Shown here piece by piece: positions 50,760-59,530 of a stretch of 64,000 nt of DNA (within the stretch, counting starts at the first letter, position 1; every line of letters begins with the position of its first letter). Under the pieces are notes generated by a model. The model worked only from the letters and a program-made list of their open reading frames with translations, made no database searches and had not been told where the DNA came from. Position numbers and translations under genes: made by a program. Source of the stretch: Acidobacteriota bacterium (GTDB taxonomy: Bacteria; Acidobacteriota; Blastocatellia; Pyrinomonadales; Pyrinomonadaceae); contig JADKBM010000011.1 of assembly GCA_016715115.1 (NCBI GenBank), positions 1,054,001 to 1,118,000 of the forward strand, written 5' to 3'.

Positions 50760-51650
50760 ATGTTCCAAAAACGACTAGACCTTTTGCGCGAGGCGCTTCC
50801 CTACATTCAAAGGTTCAAAGGAACAACGTTCGTGGTCAAATTTTCGGGCAAGGTCACCGAAAACCGCGAGAATCTCGAATCTCTCGCCGAAGAACTTGCG
50901 CTGCTCCATCAGGTCGGCATCAGGGTTTGCGTGATTCACGGCGGCGGCAAGCAATTGACAGAACTCGCCGCGAAACTCGGCGTCGCGCAAACGGTCATCC
51001 AGGGCCGCCGCGTCACCGACGACGACACTCTCGAACTCGCGAAAATGATATTTGCCGGGAAGATCAACACTGACATCCTTTCGGCTCTGCGCTTTCGCGG
51101 AACCAATGCGGTCGGCCTTTCCGGCGTTGACGGCAACATCGTACACGCCGAGAAACGACCGCCGAAAGAGATCCTCGACAAGCAGACCGGACTGACAACG
51201 ACGGTCGATTTCGGCAACGTCGGCGATGTTCTCGAGATCAACACGCATCTTCTGAAACTGCTTCTCGATCACGACTATCTGCCGGTTGTATCATCTCTCG
51301 GCGCCGACTCCGAAGGCCGCGTTTTCAATATCAACGCCGATACGATCGCCGCCGAGATCGCCGTCCAACTCGGCGCCGAGAAGCTCGTTTTGCTTTCCGA
51401 TGTCGACGGTATCTTTCTCGATCCGAAGGATCCTTCGACCAAGATCTCCCGCGTGACGGTGAGCGAGGCGCGGTCGATGATCGACTCGGGCACGGCGACG
51501 GGCGGAATGATCCCGAAACTCCAGAGCCTGATCAAACTCGTCGAAAGCGGTGTGAAATCGGCGCACATCATCAGCGGATCCGAGAGAAATGCGTTGCTTT
51601 CGGAAGTCTTTACCGATGAGGGAACGGGCACGATGATCGTTGCCGACTAA
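50760..51650 (+). CDS. argB: Acetylglutamate kinase
   Basis: 296-aa ArgB of the amino acid kinase family, the second step of arginine synthesis. Motifs are VVKFSGKVT (about 25), CVIHGGGKQLTELAAKLG (about 57), FRGTNAVGLSGVDG (about 115), FNINADTIAAEIA and LLSDVDGIF, then TGGMIPKL. The start is ATG at 50760, one base after the argF' stop. The usual length fits. In organisms with AOTCase the acetylated substrate stays blocked up to citrulline. Possible feedback control by arginine depends on an N-terminal helix, which here is short (MFQKRLDLLREALPY). Confidence 0.94.
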   Translation: MFQKRLDLLREALPYIQRFKGTTFVVKFSGKVTENRENLESLAEELALLHQVGIRVCVIHGGGKQLTELAAKLGVAQTVIQGRRVTDDDTLELAKMIFAGKINTDILSALRFRGTNAVGLSGVDGNIVHAEKRPPKEILDKQTGLTTTVDFGNVGDVLEINTHLLKLLLDHDYLPVVSSLGADSEGRVFNINADTIAAEIAVQLGAEKLVLLSDVDGIFLDPKDPSTKISRVTVSEARSMIDSGTATGGMIPKLQSLIKLVESGVKSAHIISGSERNALLSEVFTDEGTGTMIVAD

Positions 51651-51653
51651 TGT

Positions 51654-52622
51654 ATGAAGAGATTGATTATATTCTTATTTGTCGCCGTCGGTTTCGCGCC
51701 GCTTGGTGCGAGTGCGCAGAAAAAGGAAAAGGTCGAGACCGCGTCGCAGGTTCTGCGGGCCGAAGCGTCGACAAAATGCACACGTTTGGAGATTGGAAAG
51801 GTCGAATCGATGCCCGCTCCGAAATACCCGTCGGAAGCGCGTTCCGCGAAGATCGGCGGGGCGGTCGATGTCACGGTCTGGATCGACGAGACCGGGCGTG
51901 TAACGGAGGTAAAAACCATCGACGGTCCTCGGGCACTTCACGGAGTAACGGTGGAAGCGGCCTTGAAGGCGCGTTTTGCGCCGACCTTATGCGACAACCG
52001 CCCGGCGCGGATCACCGGGGTCTTGAGTTACAGTTTTATTCCGCTTGCGCCGAACGAACGGTATTTCGTCGCCCGGAACATCGATGATTTCAAAGACGTC
52101 TCGAAAGAATCGCCCTACTATGAAGCTATTCTAGATCTGACGGAGAACTACCGTATCACTTTCGGTTACGGCGACCGGAATTTTTATCCTGATCTTCCAA
52201 TGCCGCTCGGTGACTTTGCCCATTCGCTGCGCCTCACCCTCGACCTGCTTAGAAAGCAGGCCGCGATCGCCAAGGTCGACCCGGCAAATGTATACAGGCC
52301 TATGAATCCGCGGCGCGTGACTATCGAGGACCGATTCGAATTTGCCGACCCGAATGCCGCTTACGTCGAATCGATCAAGATCCTTGTTCGTGACCACCAG
52401 GTCTCGCTTTTTGACGAAAAGAACGAATTCAAGGGCCGAGATGTTATTCGCCGCGGCGAACTTATCAGCATTTGGAAAGGAGTTTTCGGCGACGATGCGA
52501 TTCCCGTAAATTTCGAAGAAAAGGATACCGAAAACCGTGTGCTTTCGCGCGGTGAGTTTGCGCTCTTCCTCCAGGAATCGATGCGAGTGCTGACTTACAA
52601 GCTATTGCCGGTCAGCGAGTGA
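51654..52622 (+). CDS. Exported protein with a TonB C-terminal-like domain
   Basis: 322 aa with a signal peptide (MKRLIIFLFVAVGFAPLGAS). Residues about 55-125 form a TonB C-terminal fold: APKYPSEARSAKIGGAVDVTVWIDETGRV and ALKARFAPT. The C-terminal half contains two SLH-like segments (FADPNAAYVESIKIL, LSRGEFALFLQESMRVLTY). It lacks the N-terminal membrane anchor of TonB, so it is not a true TonB but a periplasmic domain protein. It begins 3 bp after argB but its role is probably independent. Confidence 0.78.
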   Translation: MKRLIIFLFVAVGFAPLGASAQKKEKVETASQVLRAEASTKCTRLEIGKVESMPAPKYPSEARSAKIGGAVDVTVWIDETGRVTEVKTIDGPRALHGVTVEAALKARFAPTLCDNRPARITGVLSYSFIPLAPNERYFVARNIDDFKDVSKESPYYEAILDLTENYRITFGYGDRNFYPDLPMPLGDFAHSLRLTLDLLRKQAAIAKVDPANVYRPMNPRRVTIEDRFEFADPNAAYVESIKILVRDHQVSLFDEKNEFKGRDVIRRGELISIWKGVFGDDAIPVNFEEKDTENRVLSRGEFALFLQESMRVLTYKLLPVSE

Positions 52623-52689
52623 ACACGGGATCAGCCGTGACCGAGTCGATGGTTTCCCGTTTTTTCGCGTCATTTCGCGGTCGAAAACT

Positions 52690-52900
52690 CCATTGCTGAT
52701 TGGCGATTCGCATTCGAGATCTCGGATTCGGGAGATTTGAAAAACTGACGTGAAGGAAGCAAATCGCTTTCCCTCCACGGATGAACACAGATTAACGGGA
52801 TGGAGCGGATTTGTAGCAATCGATAGAAAAGGATCTCCGGAAGCGCGGGGTTCGAATCATTCTCTCGCATCCGATCTATCCGTGTTCAACTGTGTTAGAA
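52690..52900. repeat. Repeat-like intergenic segment
   Basis: Between the TonB-domain and archaemetzincin genes. Cggatgaacacagattaacg (about 52780) is roughly complementary to atccgtgttcaactgtgtta (about 52877). Short cgcgaaa-like and heptad-like words also occur at 52655-52740. No gene is seen. Confidence 0.4.
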
Positions 52901-52910
52901 CCGAGTCTGC

Positions 52911-53825
52911 TCAATCCGAAATGACTGCCAGCCTTTTCTGCTCGAACGAACTTCCCTCCTTTTCAAGCCCGAAACCACGGGCCGTTTCCGCGAGCTTCGC
53001 GAATCGCGACGCGGGATCGCAATCATTCATCCAGCAGATCTTCGCCGTACACTCCGGGCACGCGTCGAGCGGGAGCCAATCGCGCTCCGGAAGATGGTTC
53101 GAACCGCTCATAACGCACTCATACTTGGTGCAGTGAGCGATCGAGAACATATGTCCCGTTTCGTGAACGCCGACCTTCAACGTGCGCTCGAGGAAAGTAG
53201 CCGGTTTCTTGTCCTTCAATCGACTCAACGACCAGACTCCGACGCGGTCTACCAGACTCGCCTGGCCAAAAATAAAATTCATCGATTCATCCGGGTACAG
53301 GTCTTCCGTTGTAAAAGCGATCAGGGCGGCGGCATCGTCCGGCAACGCTGGCTTTAGAATCTCGCTCAAGATGAAACCGGATCGTATCTGCCGTTTCCCG
53401 GTTTGGCTGCTAACGCGTTGGTCGGAAGGTGACAAAGGGAATCGGAAGTTCTCGGCGGGCAGAACCGTGACACGCAACCCGTAGAAAACGCCGAGAAATC
53501 CGGCGGCGCTTTTGACCGCTTTCAATTCGCCGGACGCGAATTCTCCGAGCGGCTTGACATAGATCGTATTTCGGTCGGCAGTCGGAGTTGTCGGCGAGGA
53601 GCGAATGTATTCCTCGAACGTCTGTCCGTTTTCGGGGAAGGAAGACAACCAGTCGCCCGGTTGCGGCTTGCCCATTCGAACAAAAAACGTTTCAAGCCGG
53701 CTCCTGAGCGCGGCATATTTTGGCGGAACATCTGCGGCGGGCATCGACGGCTGCTCGATCGGGGCGGCCGCGCATCCGGCAAAAAACAGAATCGCGATCA
53801 GAAGCAGGACACGATGTGCAAACAT
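52911..53825 (-). CDS. Archaemetzincin-like zinc protease, predicted lipoprotein
   Basis: 304 aa. The signal peptide ends in the lipobox FFAGC (Cys18). The zinc-binding motif HETGHMFSIAHC (His221, Glu222, His225, His231) is followed by CTKYEC and a Cys pair CPECTAKIC. This matches the archaemetzincin (AmzA) motif HExxHxxxxxHCx4Cx17CxxC. The motif is complete, so it should be active. Archaemetzincins are usually cytoplasmic in archaea; a lipoprotein form is a notable variation. Its substrate is unknown. The short downstream neighbour is a gamma-glutamylcyclotransferase-like protein. Confidence 0.88.
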   Translation of the reverse strand: MFAHRVLLLIAILFFAGCAAAPIEQPSMPAADVPPKYAALRSRLETFFVRMGKPQPGDWLSSFPENGQTFEEYIRSSPTTPTADRNTIYVKPLGEFASGELKAVKSAAGFLGVFYGLRVTVLPAENFRFPLSPSDQRVSSQTGKRQIRSGFILSEILKPALPDDAAALIAFTTEDLYPDESMNFIFGQASLVDRVGVWSLSRLKDKKPATFLERTLKVGVHETGHMFSIAHCTKYECVMSGSNHLPERDWLPLDACPECTAKICWMNDCDPASRFAKLAETARGFGLEKEGSSFEQKRLAVISD

Positions 53826-53838
53826 TTGACGAACCTCG

Positions 53839-54210
53839 CTAATTCACCGGTTCAAGATCCGATATGTCGCCGTTGTAGACGTAGATCTGTGCATCGACGC
53901 TCCGTTCGGCAAGCTCCACCGTCACTTCGCTCCGCACAAAAAGACTTCGGTCCGGATCGCCGGCCCTAAAGCCTTCGTATTCATCCAAACGGTCAATGAC
54001 CGATTCCAGACCGGCGACACGGTACAGATTTCCACAGATTCGCCTGTCAGACTCCGCGTCGGGCACGGCGCCGCGGTACGGGCCAAGATCGAAAAGGAGT
54101 CCGCGTACGGTTCCCGATCGGACGAATTCAAAGCGCGCGACGATGTCCGCGATCTCCGGCGGGGCAAGATCCGGATTCAGAGTTCCGTATGCGAAAAGAT
54201 ATTCCTGCAA
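53839..54210 (-). CDS. Gamma-glutamylcyclotransferase-like (AIG2) protein
   Basis: 123 aa. The substrate-binding loop is YLFAYGTLNPDLA (about 4-16), and FDLGPYRGAVPDAESDRRIC and RLDEYEGF supply the family acid. It is the single-domain GGCT-like class that forms pyroglutamate from gamma-glutamyl amines or related substrates. The usual length fits. It ends 13 bp before the archaemetzincin gene, so the two may share a transcript. Confidence 0.9.
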   Translation of the reverse strand: MQEYLFAYGTLNPDLAPPEIADIVARFEFVRSGTVRGLLFDLGPYRGAVPDAESDRRICGNLYRVAGLESVIDRLDEYEGFRAGDPDRSLFVRSEVTVELAERSVDAQIYVYNGDISDLEPVN

Positions 54211-54212
54211 AC

Positions 54213-54890
54213 TTAAGATGCGGCTTGCGACGCGTCGCGCATCACAAGATCGAAGGTTCCCGGAGCGACCTTGCGAAAACGGCGGTTGCGGTTGAGCGAG
54301 ACGGCGATCGAGATCGTCGGGTTGTTGCCGGTGAACGGCAGACCGCCCGCGACGAGCATATTGTAGAGTTCGTTGACGTGGAGCGGACGCCCGTGCTCAC
54401 GCAACAGCAGCGTACAGGCCTGCGTGATCGTCCGGTCGGCGAAGCGATTGCTGATCGGTTCGACGGTCGGGCTGATCGAAGGAATGTTCCGGCTGTTGTT
54501 GTTCATATACGACACCGGATTGTTGTTGCTGTTCGTGGACGGATACTGCGTCGGGATCTGGTTGTTCTTCGGCAGATTCGAACGCCGATGCGTCATTTCG
54601 TTCGACTGCTGATCGAAATCGTCTTCAAGCTTCAAGTTCTTCGGAATGTTCCAGGTGATATTTCCAGAGCCCATCGTCGCCAAAAGACTGTAGATCGCCT
54701 GTTCAGTCTGCGCCGCGCTGTTCTCGAGCGCTTCGATCTCCTGACGCAACCGGTGCGCTTCGGATTCGACTTCGCGCAGGCGCACAAGCAAACGGTTCTG
54801 GGCGTTCCGCGTTTGCCGCAGGCTTTGCTCGAGCGTGGCGATCAGATTCTCGTCTAACATAATTTCGGTGAATGCAGGGACCGTTGTCAC
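54213..54890 (-). CDS. Coiled-coil protein with a HARE-HTH winged helix
   Basis: 225 aa from a GTG start at 54890 that overlaps the next upstream gene's TGA. An ATG at 54860 (MLDENLIATLEQSLRQ) is the alternative start. Residues about 10-70 form a coiled coil. About 85-145 is Asn/Pro-rich and disordered. The C-terminal 70 residues (ISNRFADRTITQACTLLLRE, GRPLHVNELYNMLVAGG, FRKVAPGTFDLV) match HARE-HTH (HB1/ASXL, PF05066 pattern), a winged helix found in DNA- and RNA-polymerase-associated proteins. Its target is unknown. Confidence 0.78.
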   Translation of the reverse strand: MTTVPAFTEIMLDENLIATLEQSLRQTRNAQNRLLVRLREVESEAHRLRQEIEALENSAAQTEQAIYSLLATMGSGNITWNIPKNLKLEDDFDQQSNEMTHRRSNLPKNNQIPTQYPSTNSNNNPVSYMNNNSRNIPSISPTVEPISNRFADRTITQACTLLLREHGRPLHVNELYNMLVAGGLPFTGNNPTISIAVSLNRNRRFRKVAPGTFDLVMRDASQAAS

Positions 54891-55906
54891 TTATTGCGTT
54901 CGATCATGAACTCGGGGATGTTCTCCAACGCTAAACAATACTCGCTTTTGCCCAAAACTGCAAGATTTTTCCGGGCCTCGCCGGCGTAACCGTAGGCCCG
55001 CTGACGTGTCTCCTCGATCGTCCCGAACTGCTCGAGCGACTCCAAAAGACGCGACCTGGATTCTCCGTCGTACTCACCGTCGTACATTATTTTGTCGAGT
55101 TCGGGCCTCACGCGCGGATGCTTTTGGACGAGCAGAATCAGCGGCAAGGTCAACTTCCCTTCGAGGAGGTCGGCGCCGGCCGCCTTGCCGAGAATCTCTT
55201 CGTCGGCCGTGAAATCAAGCACGTCGTCGGCAAGCTGAAACGCCGTTCCGAGGTTCATTCCGTAGTCGCGGAGTGCCGTCTGAGATTGCTTTGATGCGCC
55301 GCCAAGGATCGCGCCGATCTCGCAGCAGGCTGAGAACAGGAACGCCGTCTTGCGCTGCAAAACGTCGAAATACTCGGCTTCGGTAATGTCCGAGCGGCCG
55401 AGTACGGTCAACTGGATCAACTCGCCCTCGGTCATCTTTCGCGTCAAACGGGTCAGAATGTCGAGAATTTCGAGGCTCCGTTCCTTGAGCGACGTTTCGA
55501 ACGCCGACATATAGAGCCAGTCGCCCATCAGCACCGCCGACTGATTTCCGAAACGCGCGTTGACCGAAACGCGGTTGCGGCGCGTCACCGCATTGTCGAT
55601 GATGTCGTCGTGAACGAGCGTCGCGGTATGCAGCATTTCCATCACCGTCGCCAGACGGATAACGCTTTCGCTCGATGCCGTTCCGCCGCTTGCGAGGTTC
55701 GAAAGCAAAAGCAGCGCGGGCCGCAGTCGCTTGCCGCCCGACGCTCGCAGATAATCGCCGAGATAATTGATGACCTGAATGTTCGAACTCGCCTGGCGTT
55801 CAAACTCCGCCTCGACAAGCGCCATTTCGGCCTTGATCAATCCGAAGATCTGCTTCGCCGCGGTCGGCGGGTTCAGTTTTTCGCGAATTGGTGAAAACGT
55901 CTGCAT
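54887..55906 (-). CDS. Polyprenyl diphosphate synthase
   Basis: 339 aa from ATG at 55906 (MQTFSPIREKLNPPTAAKQI), rejecting a 34-residue upstream extension. The two Asp-rich motifs are HDDIIDN (FARM, about 105) and LADDVLDFT (SARM, about 228). It has GGKRLRPALLLL and LMGDWLYMSAFE. The chain-length region LATVMEMLHTATLVHDD lacks large stoppers, suggesting long products (C35-C50), as for quinone tails. It overlaps the HARE-HTH gene by 4 nt and follows the 55932 membrane protein gene by about 25 bp. Confidence 0.93.
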   Translation of the reverse strand: MQTFSPIREKLNPPTAAKQIFGLIKAEMALVEAEFERQASSNIQVINYLGDYLRASGGKRLRPALLLLSNLASGGTASSESVIRLATVMEMLHTATLVHDDIIDNAVTRRNRVSVNARFGNQSAVLMGDWLYMSAFETSLKERSLEILDILTRLTRKMTEGELIQLTVLGRSDITEAEYFDVLQRKTAFLFSACCEIGAILGGASKQSQTALRDYGMNLGTAFQLADDVLDFTADEEILGKAAGADLLEGKLTLPLILLVQKHPRVRPELDKIMYDGEYDGESRSRLLESLEQFGTIEETRQRAYGYAGEARKNLAVLGKSEYCLALENIPEFMIERNK

Positions 55907-55931
55907 CGTACAGCTTATTATTTTGCCATCT

Positions 55932-57356
55932 TCATTCGATAAAGCCGAATTCGCGTTGCAGAAACTTCGCGAAGTCTTCTGAGACCGAACTGAAGAAAAG
56001 TTTGTCAAAACTGTAGTTCGCGGCGTCGCGCTGATCGATCAGTCCCGTGTTCAATCCGCGAGTGAACTGCGAAACGTACTGCGTTTTGAACGCTTTCGAC
56101 GTGTCCGACGGCCGCAGCTCAAAATCGAACTCGAATTTCGCTCCGGGATTGTAATAAGTCGTCGATGATCCCCCGGACCACCAGTCGTAGCGGTAAAAGA
56201 ACTCGATCGATTTCATCACCGACCGGATCTCGACGACCGGAGTTCCGGGCGGCGGGTCGTCGGCGAGTTCGAAGTTTACCGAAGCGCTCCGCGTCGCGGG
56301 AAGAAAGAGCACGCTGACATCGTTCAGGATCTTCTCTCGGCGGTATTGCAGAGCGGTCGTCGGAATTGTGAAGTCGTACGAACTGATCGAAAGTCCGGTA
56401 TTGGACTTCATCTTCTTGACGACCGCATCGTCAAGTTCGCGCACCTCCGTGAACTTCACATAGACCTTACGATCGGGATTCGAGTTCATTTCGTCGAGCA
56501 GCCGGGACAGAGCCGCGACGGCCGCCTGATTTGCCGACGCTTTGATGTTCTTCGTGTAATCCTCTTTGGCGCGGACGATCAGCTCGGCGATCTTCCGGTC
56601 GGCGTCGGCGAGATGGTTGCCGTTCGGATGGCGCGTCTTGTAGGCGACGACATCGGCAACGGTCTCACCGTTTTCCGAACGCTTCCAGGACTGATCGTCG
56701 TCGTAACTTCGGTTCAAACGCGTCGCCGAATAACTGAGTCCGGCCGCCAAAAGCACGAATCCAAGCAGCAACCCGACGGTCACTGTTCTTCTCGCAAGCG
56801 GATTGAAAAGCATTTCCGCCTTCCTGCAAGGAGTCAAGAACGGCTCGCCGGAACTATTCTGCCAGTCGAGAAAAACGGAGTCGAGTTTTACCGCTTCGGA
56901 CGCATCCCGGACCTTGATCTTTTCGACGACGTCGCCGATCCAGATCTCGATCGTATTGATATGTTCCAGGAACTGAAAACTCTCAAGCTCTTTCAGACTC
57001 CGAAAACCGATCCGGTCGCCCCGATAACTTACGCATTCGTCGCGCGTGAACACCCAACCGTCGCGGGTTTTTCCGGAGAACGCACGGACGATCGTCGATA
57101 GCGACCAGAGCGCGAGCGTTATGAGGATCAACGTCACCGCGGTAAAGACCCCGATCATCCAGTTTTCCCAAAGATAATCAGCGGTCGCGGTGAACATATA
57201 CGCGACCCAGCCGATTCCGGCGGCGATCGCGAGATAATTCAGGATCGACGGCGTTTTCAGAAATACGAAACGATCCGGCGACGGCGTCTGAAGTTCAATC
57301 AGCCTGGCCTGAAGTTCGGACGGTAGTTTGCTGAACGCGAGTACATTATCGGGCAT
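55932..57356 (-). CDS. Membrane protein of unknown function
   Basis: 474 aa from ATG at 57356, chosen because GAGGTCC lies just upstream. Two N-terminal membrane helices (about 36-60 and 66-88) are followed by a cytoplasmic PH-like segment and a third helix at about 190-212 (TVGLLLGFVLLAAGLSY). The remaining 260 residues are probably extracytoplasmic, with repeats of no known family. It lies between the signal peptidase and prenyl synthase genes. Not recognised. Confidence 0.75.
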   Translation of the reverse strand: MPDNVLAFSKLPSELQARLIELQTPSPDRFVFLKTPSILNYLAIAAGIGWVAYMFTATADYLWENWMIGVFTAVTLILITLALWSLSTIVRAFSGKTRDGWVFTRDECVSYRGDRIGFRSLKELESFQFLEHINTIEIWIGDVVEKIKVRDASEAVKLDSVFLDWQNSSGEPFLTPCRKAEMLFNPLARRTVTVGLLLGFVLLAAGLSYSATRLNRSYDDDQSWKRSENGETVADVVAYKTRHPNGNHLADADRKIAELIVRAKEDYTKNIKASANQAAVAALSRLLDEMNSNPDRKVYVKFTEVRELDDAVVKKMKSNTGLSISSYDFTIPTTALQYRREKILNDVSVLFLPATRSASVNFELADDPPPGTPVVEIRSVMKSIEFFYRYDWWSGGSSTTYYNPGAKFEFDFELRPSDTSKAFKTQYVSQFTRGLNTGLIDQRDAANYSFDKLFFSSVSEDFAKFLQREFGFIE

Positions 57357-57393
57357 TTTCGAGGACCTCACGAATCTGAAGTTTTCCGAAATT

Positions 57394-57854
57394 CTAGTTC
57401 GGCGACGACTTGTACGTCAATCGATATTTTCCGACGATAAGCGAACGCTCGACCGCCCCCCACGAACGTGAATCGCTCGAGTTGTCGCGATTGTCGCCAA
57501 GCACGAAATAATGGCCGGGTTCAATGATGAGATCGACGTCCGAATGCTTTCCACTATTATGTTGCGGATCGACGTAAGACTCATCAATCCGGCTCCCGTT
57601 TATCGAGACCGCGCCGTTTCTGATCTCGATTCGTTCGCCCGGAAGCCCGACTATGCGTTTGATGTAGAACTTTGCCGGATTCGGCGGAAACCGATGCATC
57701 ACGATATCGCCGCGGGCGAGTTCTCCGAAGTTCGTATCGATGAAAAGCCGATCGCCGTCCTTAATTGTCGGCATCATCGACGTGCCTTCAAACCGCACGG
57801 GTGCCACACACGCGGCGAAGATCAATGAAATGACGATCAGCGAACTGCGCCGCA

Positions 57855-57855
<1 letters not shown>
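57394..57855 (-). CDS. lepB: Small signal peptidase I-like protein
   Basis: 153-aa S26 family peptidase. Box B has the nucleophile Ser in EGTSMMPT (about 26). The general-base Lys is in KFYIKRIVGLPGE (about 66). Box E is LGDNRDNSSDSRSWG (about 122). It is much shorter than E. coli LepB (323 aa) and slightly shorter than Bacillus Sip proteins. Its N-terminal hydrophobic helix ends FAACVAP. Both catalytic residues are present. The start shares one base with the stop of the YajQ-family gene (TGATG), so they are coupled. Confidence 0.9.
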
Positions 57856-58352
<497 letters not shown>

Positions 58353-58365
58353 AAGTCTTTTGTCA

Positions 58366-58463
58366 GTGAGCGGTGAGCAGTGAGCTGTGAGCGGTGAGCG
58401 GTGAGCGGTGAGCAGTGAGCGGTGAGCAGTGAGCGGTGAGCGGTGAGCGGTGAGCGGTGAGTC
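58366..58463. repeat. Heptad array GTGAGCG
   Basis: About 14 consecutive 7-bp units, gtgagcg with gtgagca and gtgagct variants, fill the start of the gap immediately upstream of the YajQ gene. Confidence 0.93.
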
Positions 58464-58465
58464 GT

Positions 58466-58756
58466 GTTCTCCGTTCTCAGCTCTCCGTTCTCAGTTCTCC
58501 GTTCTCATCTCTCGGTTCTCAGTTTCCAGTTCTCCGTTCTCAGTTCTCCGTTCTCATTTCTCAGTTTCCAGTTCTCCGTTCTCAGTTCTCAGTTCTCAGC
58601 TCTCAGCTCTCAGCTCTCAGTTTCCAGTTCTCCGTTCTCAGTTCTCAGTTCTCAGCTTCCAGCTCTCAGTTCTCACCTCTCAGTTCTCAGTTCTCAGTTC
58701 TCAGTTCTCATTTCTCATTTCTCAGCTCTCAGTTTCCATTTCTCCGTTCTCAGTCT
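58466..58756. repeat. Heptad array GTTCTCA/GTTCTCC
   Basis: About 40 consecutive 7-bp units, mostly gttctca and gttctcc, with ctctca and tttcca interruptions, follow the GTGAGCG array. The end overlaps the last codons of tatD, which supply its final residues and stop codon. On the plus strand the array leaves several chance open frames. Confidence 0.93.
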
Positions 58757-59530
58757 GAAAAACCGGTAGAAGTTGTCAGTTGTTCGGCGGGCCAACTCTT
58801 CCCCGCCGACGCCGTAGAATTCGCCGAGGAACTCAGCCGTGTGAGCGACGAATGCCGGTTCGTTGCGCTTTCCGCGCATCGGGACCGGCGCGAGATACGG
58901 GCAGTCGGTTTCGATCAAGAGCCGTTCGAGCGGAACGGCCCGGGCCGCATCTCGCAGATCGTCGGCCTTCTTGAAGGTCACGTTTCCCGCAAACGATATC
59001 ATAAATCCAAGCGGTATCAGCGCTTCGGCCATCGCCGCCGTCCCGCCGAAACAATGCATCACTCCGCCGCGAAATCCGTCATTCGAACATTCGTCACGGA
59101 TTATCCCGACGGTTTCGTCGTTCGCGTCCCGGCTATGGACGATGATCGGGAGCCCGATCTCATTCGCGACGCGGATCTGGCGCCGAAAAACCTCGATCTG
59201 TACATCGCGCGGGCTGTGATCGTAATAGAAGTCGAGCCCGATCTCGCCCCAGGCGATGACCTTCGAACTTGAACGCGTCAGATCGATCAAACGCCGCTCG
59301 ACGCTTTCATCATACTCGACCGCGTCGTGCGGATGAATCCCGACCGCGGCGTAAACAAAATCGAATTCCTTCGCAAGCGAGACCGTTTTTTCAAACGAAT
59401 CGCCCTTCGGACTTCCGGACCCGATGTTGAGCATTGCCACGACACCGGCGCCGAGCGCCCGCTCGATCACTTCGTTCCGGTCGGCATCAAACTGCTCGCC
59501 GTCGATGTGGCAGTGTGAATCTACGAGCAT
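58715..59530 (-). CDS. tatD: TatD-family metal-dependent deoxyribonuclease
   Basis: A 271-aa TatD hydrolase. Metal ligands in order: MLVDSHCHIDG at the start, AWGEIGLDFYYD (about 93), PIIVHSRDA (about 130), MHCFGG (about 160) and ETDCPYLAP (about 206). The last about 13 residues, RLRTEKWKLRAEK, are encoded by the heptad array, which also supplies the stop. The true family C-terminus is near NFYRFF. It lies directly after the 59531 gene. Confidence 0.93.
   Translation of the reverse strand: MLVDSHCHIDGEQFDADRNEVIERALGAGVVAMLNIGSGSPKGDSFEKTVSLAKEFDFVYAAVGIHPHDAVEYDESVERRLIDLTRSSSKVIAWGEIGLDFYYDHSPRDVQIEVFRRQIRVANEIGLPIIVHSRDANDETVGIIRDECSNDGFRGGVMHCFGGTAAMAEALIPLGFMISFAGNVTFKKADDLRDAARAVPLERLLIETDCPYLAPVPMRGKRNEPAFVAHTAEFLGEFYGVGGEELARRTTDNFYRFFRLRTEKWKLRAEK

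Noticed and set aside
51654..52622. True TonB
   Set aside because: It has a cleavable signal peptide instead of the N-terminal membrane anchor and lacks a Pro-rich span; no ExbB/ExbD nearby.
52840..52880. Possible tRNA end at ggggttcgaatcat
   Set aside because: The flanking sequence does not pair into an acceptor stem and no anticodon arm is present.
58450..58769. Plus-strand frames of FSVLSSQ type
   Set aside because: Products of the GTTCTCA heptad array; a 7-bp unit without stops gives open frames in several phases.
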